Shown piece after piece: positions 1 to 7,760 of a stretch of DNA of 64,000 nt; the stretch's first letter is position 1, and every line of letters begins with the position of its first letter. This DNA comes from Myxococcota bacterium (GTDB lineage: Bacteria > Myxococcota > B64-G9). The translations under genes and the position numbers were made by a program. The DNA is taken from NCBI GenBank assembly GCA_022710975.1, contig JAKLGA010000023.1, positions 1 to 64,000 of the forward strand, written 5' to 3'. Below the pieces are notes generated by a model, which made no database searches, was not told the origin of the DNA, and saw only the letters and a list, made by a program, of their open reading frames with translations.

Positions 1-155
1 CCCTCGGCGATGTCCCGGTTGGAGACCACGACCGGCATGAGCGTCCAGCCCTCTTTGATCTTGTCTTCCTTGTGCTGGATGGTCTTGTAGGCGAGCAGCG
101 CGGCCATCAGCCCGAGCACCGCGGCGAGGATGAGCGGCGTCTTGCCCTTGAGCAT
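1..155 (-). CDS. cpaB: CpaB/RcpC-like Flp pilus assembly protein (5' end only)
   Basis: Only the first 51 codons lie in the window; the gene runs off the left edge. The protein starts with a short basic stretch (MLKGK), has one hydrophobic segment at about residues 7-23, and then reads LMPVVVSNRDIAEG, which is how CpaB-type proteins enter their SAF domain. CpaB is an inner-membrane-anchored periplasmic protein of the Tad/Flp pilus machine, thought to work next to the CpaC secretin. The start is supported by a strong ribosome binding site (GAGGAGG) about 5 bases upstream. The rest of a tad cluster would be expected to the left of the window. The identification rests on a short segment. Confidence 0.72.
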   Translation of the reverse strand, partial: MLKGKTPLILAAVLGLMAALLAYKTIQHKEDKIKEGWTLMPVVVSNRDIAE

Positions 156-311
156 GGAGGTCTCCTCCTCGGGGACAGGCCCCGGGCTGGCGGGCCCCGC
201 GGAGGGCCCGGGCGGTCATGCCTCAGGTTCCAACGGTTCCATACCGGCAACCGCCCGCGCGGTTCCCGGCACGGCATCGGTCGAGTTGCGTAGGGGAGGG
301 AGGGAAGGGGC

Positions 312-2468
312 TCAGCCGCGGCGGCGGAGCAGGCCGACCAGGCCGAGCAGCAGCAGCCCGAGCGCACCCGCGCCGCCGGGCGCTCCGGCCCCGCAGCCGC
401 AGCCGCCCTCGGGCGCCTGATCGGAGTCGGACCGGTCGGACATGTCCGACGAGTCCGACGGGTCGGAGGAGTCCTCGCCGTCCGCTGCCGCGTCCCCGTC
501 GTCCACCCCGGCGTCCACGTCGTCCACTTCGTCCGATCCGTCCACTTCGTCCACTTCGTCCACTCCGTCCGATCCGTCCGATCCGTCGGATCCGTCCGAT
601 CCGTCGGATCCATCGTCCGACCCGCCGTGGCTCTCCTGGGCCAGCAGCTCGAGCTCGCCGAACAGATCGGGCTCCTTGCTCATGCCGATGCCCGGGGTCC
701 ACTCCATCCAGCCCTCGCGGCCGGCCAGATCCGCGTCGTTGACCAGGAAGGAGAAGCGTAGAAGGCGCCCGGCCTCGAGGGTCAGGCCCGGCAAGGCCGT
801 CGGCCCCAGGCGGATCTCGTACCGGGTGAAGCCACCCGCGCGCACGATGGCGGCCTCGAAGTCGCTCGAGGCCCCCGGTGGCCCCGCGTAGCGGTAGCTC
901 TGCGCCTGGCCGCTGCTCAGGCCGAAGTTGATCTCGTGATCGTCCAGGCCGTCGTAGCCCACACCGCCGTTCGCGCCCAGGTCGAAGGCCACCTGGAGGC
1001 TGTCCCCGGCCCACAGCATGTCCGGGGACTGGGTGTTGTCGTGAGCCTCGTCTGTGACCTCCAGGGCCAGGAACAGCCCAGCCGCGCTCCAGCGGATCGC
1101 GGCCCGGACGCCCAGATCGCCGGCCCCGAGCTGTGTGGTGCCCCGCCAGCTCTCGACTCCCAGCGCCAGCCAGCCGTCCGGGCCGAAGTCCTCGAGGCCG
1201 CCGTCGAGCGCGAGGCCCGGGGTGCGGTAGGCCTGCACGCGCGGGCGGGGAGGGTCGTCCGACTCGTCGTCGTCCATGCCGTCCGCGCAGCCGCGATCGT
1301 CGAGATCGACGCGCCCGTCCCCGTCGTTGTCCTGCCCGTCTCCGCACTGCCTGGCTGGCTCCGCGCCGGTGATCTCGGGGTGCTCGTCGATGAAGCCGCG
1401 CAGGAACAGGAAGGCCGGCTTCAGGCGAAAGTCGGTCGGGAAGGTGCGCTGGCCGGGTCCGGGCGGGGCGTCGTTCGCGTGCATCAGCCCGAAGCCGTCG
1501 ATGTCGCAGGCCGGCTGATCGGGCTTGCAGTCGCAGATCTCGTAGAAGAAGGAGTTGGTGTACCAGGCCCGGGCGAGCTGCTCCTCGAGCACCCGGCGCA
1601 CGTAGGTGGCCTGGGTCTCCTCGAGCGCGGCGTCCCCGGGCGGGTCGGCCCGGTAGCCGGTCTCGGTGATCCACACCTCGCCCTGGTAGCCGACCGCGTC
1701 CAGGATCTGGCGCAGGTCCTTGCGCGTCCAGGGGTTGCGCTGGTCGTCCAGCACGTTCATGAACGAGTCGCCCTCCCACCAGCCGCCCCAGCCGGTCTCG
1801 GAGAAGCCCTGGTAGGTGTGGTGGGCGATGATGTCGAAGGTGCTGACCGGGATGGTGGCGAACACGCCCTCGAGGTACACGTCGCACTCGCCCACGTTGG
1901 CCAGATCCGGCCCGAGCACCTTGCAGTCGGCGCAGGCCGCGCGCACCGCGGCCGCGCCGGGCGCGGCGATGAGCGCGGCGTACTCGCCGACCGTGCACTC
2001 GAGGAAGCCGCCCAGGTTGGGCTCGTTCCAGATCCCGAAGTGGGTCACCCCGAGGGCCCGGTAGTGGGTGACCGCGTCGGTGACGAAGTCGCTCCACTCG
2101 GCCGAGGTGTTCGGGCAGTCGTTGCCGCTCTGCCCGTCGGTGTCTCCGTGGCGCGGGACCCACTCCGGGGTGTAGCCGAGGCTCAGGTACACCTTGAGGC
2201 CGGCCGCCGTGGCGCGCGCGACGAAGGCGTCCAACTCCGCCCAGTTGTAGGCGTCGTCGCTGGGCTCGAGCCAGTACCAGTTGCCGTCCATGCGCACCCA
2301 GCCGACCCCGAGGTCGGCCGCCGCGTCGATGAACTCGGGCCAGCCCACGTGGATGTTCATGCCGACCGACTCGTCACCCACGGCGGCGCGCGCGCCGCTC
2401 CCGGTCCCCAGCCCCACCAGCGCCCCGACCGCGAGGGCGATGGTCCACGGGCGAAGCCGCGTTCGCAT
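312..2468 (-). CDS. Secreted clan GH-A glycoside hydrolase with CBM9-like domain and MYXO-CTERM anchor
   Basis: The 718-aa protein has a Sec signal peptide (residues 1-29) and a TIM-barrel hydrolase domain at about 33-365. Candidate catalytic acids are E149 in WNEP (acid/base) and E269 in ITETGY (nucleophile), the clan GH-A pattern. A calcium-loop-like Cys linker (CGDGQDNDGDG, about 375-403) follows, then a CBM9/DOMON-like sugar-binding beta domain (about 410-610). An Asp/Ser/Gly linker (about 620-690) leads to GCGCG, a hydrophobic helix and RRRG, a MYXO-CTERM-type surface sorting tail. It probably acts on an extracellular polysaccharide and stays at the cell surface; the exact GH family and substrate are not clear. 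There is no good Shine-Dalgarno sequence; TATCAT lies 6 bases before the ATG, which suggests a leaderless mRNA. It is divergent from the OmpA-like gene. Confidence 0.82.
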   Translation of the reverse strand: MRTRLRPWTIALAVGALVGLGTGSGARAAVGDESVGMNIHVGWPEFIDAAADLGVGWVRMDGNWYWLEPSDDAYNWAELDAFVARATAAGLKVYLSLGYTPEWVPRHGDTDGQSGNDCPNTSAEWSDFVTDAVTHYRALGVTHFGIWNEPNLGGFLECTVGEYAALIAAPGAAAVRAACADCKVLGPDLANVGECDVYLEGVFATIPVSTFDIIAHHTYQGFSETGWGGWWEGDSFMNVLDDQRNPWTRKDLRQILDAVGYQGEVWITETGYRADPPGDAALEETQATYVRRVLEEQLARAWYTNSFFYEICDCKPDQPACDIDGFGLMHANDAPPGPGQRTFPTDFRLKPAFLFLRGFIDEHPEITGAEPARQCGDGQDNDGDGRVDLDDRGCADGMDDDESDDPPRPRVQAYRTPGLALDGGLEDFGPDGWLALGVESWRGTTQLGAGDLGVRAAIRWSAAGLFLALEVTDEAHDNTQSPDMLWAGDSLQVAFDLGANGGVGYDGLDDHEINFGLSSGQAQSYRYAGPPGASSDFEAAIVRAGGFTRYEIRLGPTALPGLTLEAGRLLRFSFLVNDADLAGREGWMEWTPGIGMSKEPDLFGELELLAQESHGGSDDGSDGSDGSDGSDGSDGVDEVDEVDGSDEVDDVDAGVDDGDAAADGEDSSDPSDSSDMSDRSDSDQAPEGGCGCGAGAPGGAGALGLLLLGLVGLLRRRG
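425..625. repeat. Ser-Asp-Gly/Asp-Glu-Val coding repeat in the hydrolase linker
   Basis: About 200 bases are built from short direct repeats of the type TCCGATCCG and TCCACTTCG. On the minus strand they encode SDGSDG, VDEVDEVD and SDPSDSSD runs. They form the flexible acidic linker in front of the C-terminal anchor. The hexamer-to-nonamer unit makes this tract prone to replication slippage, so its length may vary between strains. A closely related tract lies at 13372-13512. Confidence 0.8.
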
Positions 2469-2530
2469 GCCGGCATGATACCACAGGCCACGGGGCTGGA
2501 AGTTTCCAGAGATTGCCGTAGGATGCCGAC

Positions 2531-3028
2531 ATGCGCACCCTCACCCTCCTCACGTGCCTGTCCTGCCTGGCCTGCCTGTTCCCTGGCGCCGCCCTGGCCG
2601 GGCGCCCCGAGGCCAAGGTCTTGCCCATCCAGGACGAGCGCCTGGTGCTGCCGGAGCCGCTGGCCTTCAAGACCGGGTCCGCGGAGCTCCTGCCGAGCTC
2701 GCTCGAGCTGCTCACCTCGGTGGCCGGGACGCTCGAGATCCACATGGACATCCGCACTCTGGAGATCGGGGTGCACACCGACTCCATGGGCAGTGATGTG
2801 TTCAACAAGCGCATGAGCCAGGACCGGGCCGACGCCGTCCGCCGGGCGCTCGTCGCCAAGGGAGTCCAGCCCTTGCGGCTGGTGGCCGTGGGCTACGGCG
2901 AGGAGCGGCCCATCGACTCGAACCAGACCGCCGCCGGCCGGGCGAAGAACCGGCGCGTCGAGCTCCAGATCACCGCCCGCTGCCCCTCCGGCCAGATCTT
3001 CGCGGGCGACGGCTGCCACCCGCGCTGA
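2531..3028 (+). CDS. OmpA-family C-terminal domain protein (exported)
   Basis: The 165-aa protein has a signal peptide (about 1-23, ending ALA-G) and then one OmpA/MotB-like peptidoglycan-associating domain. It shows the usual features: a late strand LAFKTGSAELLPSS, the helix RMSQDRADAVRRAL, GYGEERPI, and a final NRRVEL with the Arg pair near the C-terminus. Such domains bind meso-diaminopimelate in the periplasm. No lipobox and no beta-barrel are present, so it is probably a soluble periplasmic wall-binding protein. The ATG has no clear ribosome binding site; TAGGAT sits exactly 6 bases upstream, again suggesting leaderless transcription. It is a single gene divergent from the hydrolase. Confidence 0.85.
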   Translation: MRTLTLLTCLSCLACLFPGAALAGRPEAKVLPIQDERLVLPEPLAFKTGSAELLPSSLELLTSVAGTLEIHMDIRTLEIGVHTDSMGSDVFNKRMSQDRADAVRRALVAKGVQPLRLVAVGYGEERPIDSNQTAAGRAKNRRVELQITARCPSGQIFAGDGCHPR

Positions 3029-3132
3029 GTCCCGCCGGTGGTCTCCCCCCGGCGCCACGGCCCTTGAATCTCGCCCCGACCTGTGGTCTTTTTCCTTTCG
3101 TTCCATCCGCTTCGACTTCAGGAGGTCGCCCC

Positions 3133-4185
3133 ATGACCCGACGCCGCAATTCACGCGCCGCGCTGCTCGTCGCCCTGGCCGGGCTGGCCCTGGCCTCGAC
3201 CGCCTGCGTGACGCCCCTGCTGATGCTGGACTCCTCGGCGCCGCTCGAGGGCCGCCTGTACCAGGTCACCGGGCCGGTGGAGGGCGAGAGCTGCCAGATC
3301 TTCGTGCTCGGCATCCCCGTCTCGGGCGAGGCCTCGCTTCGCACCGCGCTCGAGCGGGCCCGCGGGCACGCGGCCGACGCGCTGGTCGAGGTGGTGGTGG
3401 ACGAGTGGATGGTGCACACCTTCTTCTACGGTGAGCGCTGCACCCAGGTGCGCGCCAAGGGCATCCGCTTCACCGATCAGCCCGCGCCCTACATGGTCCC
3501 CATGCCGGCCATCCCGCCCGCGCCCGCCAGGCCCGCGGAGCCGGCCCAGCCGGCCAGGGCCGAGCCGGCTGCCGCTGGGCCCGGGGCGACCGCCAGGCCC
3601 GCGGACGGGAAGCCAGGGGCCTACGTCCCGGTGGACGAGGATCTCGCCAAGACGGACAACGGCGGGCTGCCCTTCCCGGAGCCCGCCAAGGCCGAGCCCC
3701 CGCCCGAGAAGAAGCTCAGCAAGGCCGAGCGCGCTGCCCTCGAGCGCCAGAAGCGCCAGGAGGACAGGAAGCGCGCGGCCGAGGAGAAGAGGCGCGCGGC
3801 CGAGGAGAAGAAGCTCCAGGCCGAGCAGGCCAGGCTGGCCGCCGAGGCGGCCGCCCAGGCCAAGGTCGAGGCGGAGGCCAGGGCCAGGGCGGAGGCGGAG
3901 GCCAGGGCCCGGGCCGAAGAGGAGGCCCGCCCCGTGCCGGCCGACTTCCAGTCCTTCTGCAGGTTCCAGCCCGGCGAGCTGGTGCGCATCGAGGCCAAGG
4001 CCGAGAAGGTGCAGGGCGAGTTCGTGCGCTGCCTGTGGAACGGGGTGCGGGTGAAGACCGCCGCCGGCGAGCAACGCCTGGTGGCCTTCGAGACCATCTG
4101 GACGGTGACCAAGGCGCCGCCGCCTCCGCCCGCCGAGCCCGCCCCGGCCGCGCCCGCCCCGGCCGCGCCCGCCACGGGGGGCTGA
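3133..4185 (+). CDS. Hypothetical lipoprotein with Lys/Glu/Ala coiled-coil region
   Basis: The start at 3133 is chosen because CAGGAGGT lies 7 bases upstream and a lipoprotein signal follows (LALASTAC). The 350-aa product begins with a globular part (about 25-115) that resembles small outer-membrane lipoproteins with two Cys (GESCQIF, GERCTQV). A Pro/Ala linker follows, then a highly charged helix (about 195-265, KRAAEEKRRAAEEKK type), a small C-terminal domain (about 270-320, CRFQPGELVRIEAKAEK) and a Pro/Ala tail. No known function can be assigned. The adenylate cyclase gene starts 8 bases after its stop codon, so the two are probably co-transcribed. Confidence 0.75.
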   Translation: MTRRRNSRAALLVALAGLALASTACVTPLLMLDSSAPLEGRLYQVTGPVEGESCQIFVLGIPVSGEASLRTALERARGHAADALVEVVVDEWMVHTFFYGERCTQVRAKGIRFTDQPAPYMVPMPAIPPAPARPAEPAQPARAEPAAAGPGATARPADGKPGAYVPVDEDLAKTDNGGLPFPEPAKAEPPPEKKLSKAERAALERQKRQEDRKRAAEEKRRAAEEKKLQAEQARLAAEAAAQAKVEAEARARAEAEARARAEEEARPVPADFQSFCRFQPGELVRIEAKAEKVQGEFVRCLWNGVRVKTAAGEQRLVAFETIWTVTKAPPPPPAEPAPAAPAPAAPATGG

Positions 4186-4193
4186 GGCGGACG

Positions 4194-5405
4194 ATGGGCG
4201 AGCTCGACGACCTGCAGGCCGAGAACGGGCGGCTGGCCGCGGAGAACGAGCGCCTGCGCCAGGAGATGAAGCGCATGCACGAGGGCGTGCGCTTCTCCTC
4301 CATCGCGCTGGGTGGCGGCGGCCCGATGGGCTCCATGGTGGCCTCCACCCACCTGGGCCGCAGCACCGGCACGGTCATGGGCATCGAGGAGATGATCCTG
4401 CAGGTCAACCCGGATCACACCATCGGCTACATCAACGCTCCCATGGCGCGGCTGCTGGGCATCCAGGAGCGGCGCGCGGCGCTGGGTGATCCGCTGGAGA
4501 ACTGGGACAAGGGTCCGCTCGGGCAGGGCACGCTGCGCTCGGTGGTGGACTCCGCCCTGGCCGCCGGCAGCGGCCTGGTGGTCGAGCGCGTCTGCCCGGA
4601 GCTCGACGTGGCGCTGCTGCCCTGCCAGACCGGCGGGCGGCCGGCCTGCGCGCCCATCCTCCGCTTCGTGGCCAACGCGGTGAAGGGCCGGGTGGAGCTG
4701 GTGGTGCAGGACGTCACCCGCCTGCGCTGGCTGGAGAGCACCTTCGCCCGCTACGTGGCCCCCGAGGTGATCGCGCAGATGCTGGGGCGACCGTCCGAGA
4801 GCTTCATGGAGATGGAGCGGCGCGAGATCACCGTGCTGTTCGCGGACCTGCGCGGCTTCACCCGCCTGACCCAGCAGCTCGAGCCCAAGGTGCTGCGCGA
4901 GATGGTGAATGAGTTCCTGTCGAGCTGCGTGGCCGCCATCGGGCAGGTCAGCGGCACGGTGGACAAGTTCGTGGGCGACGAGGTGATGGCGCTGTTCGGC
5001 GCGCCCATGGAGATGCGCGATCACTCCCTGCGCGGACTGCTGGCCGCGCTGGAGCTGCAGAAGCAGCACGCCGCGCTGATGCAGGTCTGGGCCGGCCGCG
5101 GCCTGCCCACCGCCGGGGTGGGCGTGGGGGTGACCACCGGGGAGGTGTTCGTGGGCAACCTGGGCACCGACACGCGCATGGAGTACACCGCCATCGGCCA
5201 CGCGGTGAACCTGGCCGCGCGCCTGTGCGGCTCGGCCCTGGCGGGCGAGACGCTCACCGTGGCCGACACCTACCAGCGCTGCGCCGAGGCCATCCGCACC
5301 ACCGAGCTGAAGAACGTGCCGCGCTTCAAGTTCTCCCCCAAGGGCAAGCACTCCTTCAAGAACGTGGACGAGCCGGTGTCCGTCCTGGCGGTCACCGAGG
5401 TCTGA
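4194..5405 (+). CDS. Class III adenylate cyclase with N-terminal coiled coil and PAS-like domain
   Basis: The 403-aa soluble protein has a coiled coil at 3-30, a PAS-like sensory domain at about 62-178 (MILQVNPDHTIGYINAPMARLLG), the linker ARYVAPEVIAQML, and a class III nucleotidyl cyclase domain at about 210-400. Both metal-binding aspartates are present (D218 in FADLRGFT, D262 in FVGDEVM), as are K258 in front of FVGDE and the late motif YTAIGHAVNLAARL with the transition-state Asn and Arg. That set points to ATP as substrate and an active enzyme making cAMP. The start at 4194 gives the coiled coil directly and sits 8 bases after the previous stop. The activating signal is unknown. Confidence 0.88.
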   Translation: MGELDDLQAENGRLAAENERLRQEMKRMHEGVRFSSIALGGGGPMGSMVASTHLGRSTGTVMGIEEMILQVNPDHTIGYINAPMARLLGIQERRAALGDPLENWDKGPLGQGTLRSVVDSALAAGSGLVVERVCPELDVALLPCQTGGRPACAPILRFVANAVKGRVELVVQDVTRLRWLESTFARYVAPEVIAQMLGRPSESFMEMERREITVLFADLRGFTRLTQQLEPKVLREMVNEFLSSCVAAIGQVSGTVDKFVGDEVMALFGAPMEMRDHSLRGLLAALELQKQHAALMQVWAGRGLPTAGVGVGVTTGEVFVGNLGTDTRMEYTAIGHAVNLAARLCGSALAGETLTVADTYQRCAEAIRTTELKNVPRFKFSPKGKHSFKNVDEPVSVLAVTEV

Positions 5406-5419
5406 GGCCCGGGCCCGCC

Positions 5420-5449
5420 TTGTCTCCGCGCGCCCTGCAATGCTAGTCT
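5420..5449 (+). promoter_or_regulatory. Candidate sigma70-type promoter
   Basis: TTGTCT (5420-5425) and TAGTCT (5444-5449) are separated by 18 bases and end 28 bases before the start codon at 5478. The same 11-base string ATGCTAGTCTC recurs upstream of the Cys-rich lipoprotein gene on the minus strand (about 55366-55376). Confidence 0.35.
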
Positions 5450-5477
5450 CGGACAACGAGTTGCGGGAGGGTCGCCG

Positions 5478-7664
5478 ATGCACGCGATGAGGAAGTCTGC
5501 GCTTCTTGGCCTGCTGGGCCTGTGGGTGCTGTCGGCCTGCGCCGACACGGACTGCGGGGGCTGCGTCGGCCAGCTCGACCAGCCGTTCCCCAACGAGCCC
5601 CGGGTGTGGAACGGGGTGCAGGCCCGCGTCTCCCAGTCCGGCCTGCAGTTCGTCGAGGACAACCTGCCCACCATCCTGGACACGCTGCTGGTCGACGGGT
5701 TGGTGTTCGAGATCCCGCCGACCGACTTCGACGTGACCATCGCCTCGGGCACCATCTGCGAGACGCCCTGCCCGGTGGAGGTGGACATCCTCGGGGCGAC
5801 CCTGTCGCTGCTGCAGCCCGACCAGGTGCGGGTCGACTCGAACATCGACGTGACCACGGACATCACCATGCACGGCAACGGCCTGCTGGGAGACTGCGTG
5901 TTCCCGGTGCGCCTGGTGCAGAAGCCCATCGCCGCCCAGGTGACCCTGCAGGTGGACACGCTCACCGGCTTCGTGCACTTCGACGTGGGCGGCCTGAACG
6001 CCACCATCAGCGAGGACGAGTACCAGATCGAGTGCGGCATCCTGACGGACCTGGTGCTCGAGGCGCTCAAGGGCACCATCACCGACATCCTGAACTCCCA
6101 GCTCCAGGACCAGCTCGGCGGGGCCATCGACGACCTGGTGGCCGAGCAGACCTGCCTGCCGTGCGACTTCTACGGGCTGGGCTGCCCGGCGCCCTCGAGC
6201 TGCAACGGGGACGGCTTCTGCGAGTCCAACGGCGCGTGCCTGGTGAAGCCCCTGGGGATGGTGGGGCGGCTCGATCTGGGCGAGCTGCTCTCGAGCGTGG
6301 ACCCGACCAGCGACGCCCAGGCCGATCTGCTCATCGCGCTGGCGCAGAACCAGCTCGCCAACCAGCAGCCCTTCGTGCGCGCCAACGGCCTGGAGCTGCG
6401 CGTGGTGGGCGGCACCTACGCGGACCTGGACGCGTGCGTGCCCGCCCCGCAGCCGGCCCAGATCCCACCCACCGGCAACGCCCCGCTGATCACCTTCGGC
6501 AACCTGATCCCCGGCCTGGGCGACCCGTACCACATGGCCATCTCGGTGGCGGACAGGTACCTGGACCACCTGATCTACCAGCTCTGGCGCAGCGGCCTGT
6601 TCTGCCTGTCCATCGACACCTACGGCGTGGACATGATCTCCTCCGGAACCCTGGCGCTGCTGCTGCCGTCCATCGACCGGCTGACCGGCGGGGAGAACGT
6701 GCCGGTGCGGCTCAGCCTGCACCCCCTGGGCGTGCCCAACGTCCAGGTGGGCGCGGGCACCTTCCTGCCGGACGGCTCGGTGGACGCGCCCATCCTGGTG
6801 CTCACCCTGCCCGACCTGCGCATGGACTTCTGGCTGAAGCTGCACGGCCGCTGGGTGAAGTTCCTGTCGCTCACCCAGAGCGTGATCGTCGACCTGGCCC
6901 TGCAGTTCACCGCGGACAACAGCGTGCTGCCCATCCTGGGCGAGGACAGCATCCACGTGGTCAACGTGCGCGTCGCGGACCACGAGCTCCTGGGCGAGCC
7001 CGAGGACCAGCTCCGCCAGCTCGTGCCCGACCTCATCCGCCTGGCGCTGCCGCAGCTCGCGGGGCTGCTCGAGGCCATCGCCATCCCGCCGCTGCAGGGC
7101 TTCGTGCTGCAGGTCAAGTCCCTGCAGGGCGACGTGCCCCGCGGCGCGAGCGACTACTTCGAGTTCATGAGCATCTACGCGGATCTGGACTTCGCCCCGG
7201 CGCCGGCGCCGGCCGAGACCCGGGCCTGGCTGGACGCCCAGGACGGGGACGGGGTGCGCCTGGGTGTGGCGGGCGAGGCGCTCGAGCACCAGGTCCGCCT
7301 GGACGGCGGCTTCTGGTCCCCGTTCCGGACCGGCGCCGAGCTCGCGCTCGCCCTGCCGCCGCTGCCCGGGCGGCACCTGCTCGAGGTGCGCTCGCGCCGG
7401 GTGGGCGACTACCGCAGCCTCGACCCGACGCCCGTGCGCCTCGAGCTGTCGCGCCAGGCCCCGCGCGGGGCGCTGCGGCCGATCGAGCCCGCCGCCCCGC
7501 CGGTCGTGCGGCTCCCGGCCGCCCCCGAGCCCGTGGTCGCGGCCGGCGCGCTGTCGGCCGCCGACGAGCCGCAGGCGGGCTGCGCCACGGGCGGCTCGCC
7601 CGCCGGGCTCGCGCTCGGGCTGCTCGCGCTCACCGGCCTCGCGCTCCGCCGGCGGCGGGCGTGA
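5478..7664 (+). CDS. Large lipoprotein with TULIP/BPI-like features and MYXO-CTERM-like tail
   Basis: The 728-aa protein has a lipoprotein signal peptide (VLSAC, Cys about 21). The body alternates amphipathic helices and long beta strands: an N-terminal segment VSQSGLQFVEDNLPTILDTL, a Cys-rich insert near 220-250, and LDHLIYQLWRSGLFCLSID near 360. That arrangement is reminiscent of BPI/LBP-like tubular lipid-binding (TULIP) proteins, which carry lipids in a groove; this is inference. The C-terminus reads AGCATGG, a hydrophobic helix and RRRRA, a MYXO-CTERM-like tail. Having both a lipobox and such a tail is unusual. The ribosome binding site GGGAGG is 8 bases before the ATG. It is transcribed alone. 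Confidence 0.7.
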   Translation: MHAMRKSALLGLLGLWVLSACADTDCGGCVGQLDQPFPNEPRVWNGVQARVSQSGLQFVEDNLPTILDTLLVDGLVFEIPPTDFDVTIASGTICETPCPVEVDILGATLSLLQPDQVRVDSNIDVTTDITMHGNGLLGDCVFPVRLVQKPIAAQVTLQVDTLTGFVHFDVGGLNATISEDEYQIECGILTDLVLEALKGTITDILNSQLQDQLGGAIDDLVAEQTCLPCDFYGLGCPAPSSCNGDGFCESNGACLVKPLGMVGRLDLGELLSSVDPTSDAQADLLIALAQNQLANQQPFVRANGLELRVVGGTYADLDACVPAPQPAQIPPTGNAPLITFGNLIPGLGDPYHMAISVADRYLDHLIYQLWRSGLFCLSIDTYGVDMISSGTLALLLPSIDRLTGGENVPVRLSLHPLGVPNVQVGAGTFLPDGSVDAPILVLTLPDLRMDFWLKLHGRWVKFLSLTQSVIVDLALQFTADNSVLPILGEDSIHVVNVRVADHELLGEPEDQLRQLVPDLIRLALPQLAGLLEAIAIPPLQGFVLQVKSLQGDVPRGASDYFEFMSIYADLDFAPAPAPAETRAWLDAQDGDGVRLGVAGEALEHQVRLDGGFWSPFRTGAELALALPPLPGRHLLEVRSRRVGDYRSLDPTPVRLELSRQAPRGALRPIEPAAPPVVRLPAAPEPVVAAGALSAADEPQAGCATGGSPAGLALGLLALTGLALRRRRA

Positions 7665-7760
7665 CGATATTTTGACCAGCTCTTGACCGCGGGGAGACCC
7701 GGGGGCGCCGGGGATGGGCTCTGCTGGGCCTGCCCCGAGGATCCACCCAAGGAGGAACCC

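Noticed and set aside
425-625. Short regular repeats that might be a CRISPR array
   Set aside because: The repeats are 6-9 bases long, have no unique spacers and encode an SDG linker in frame.
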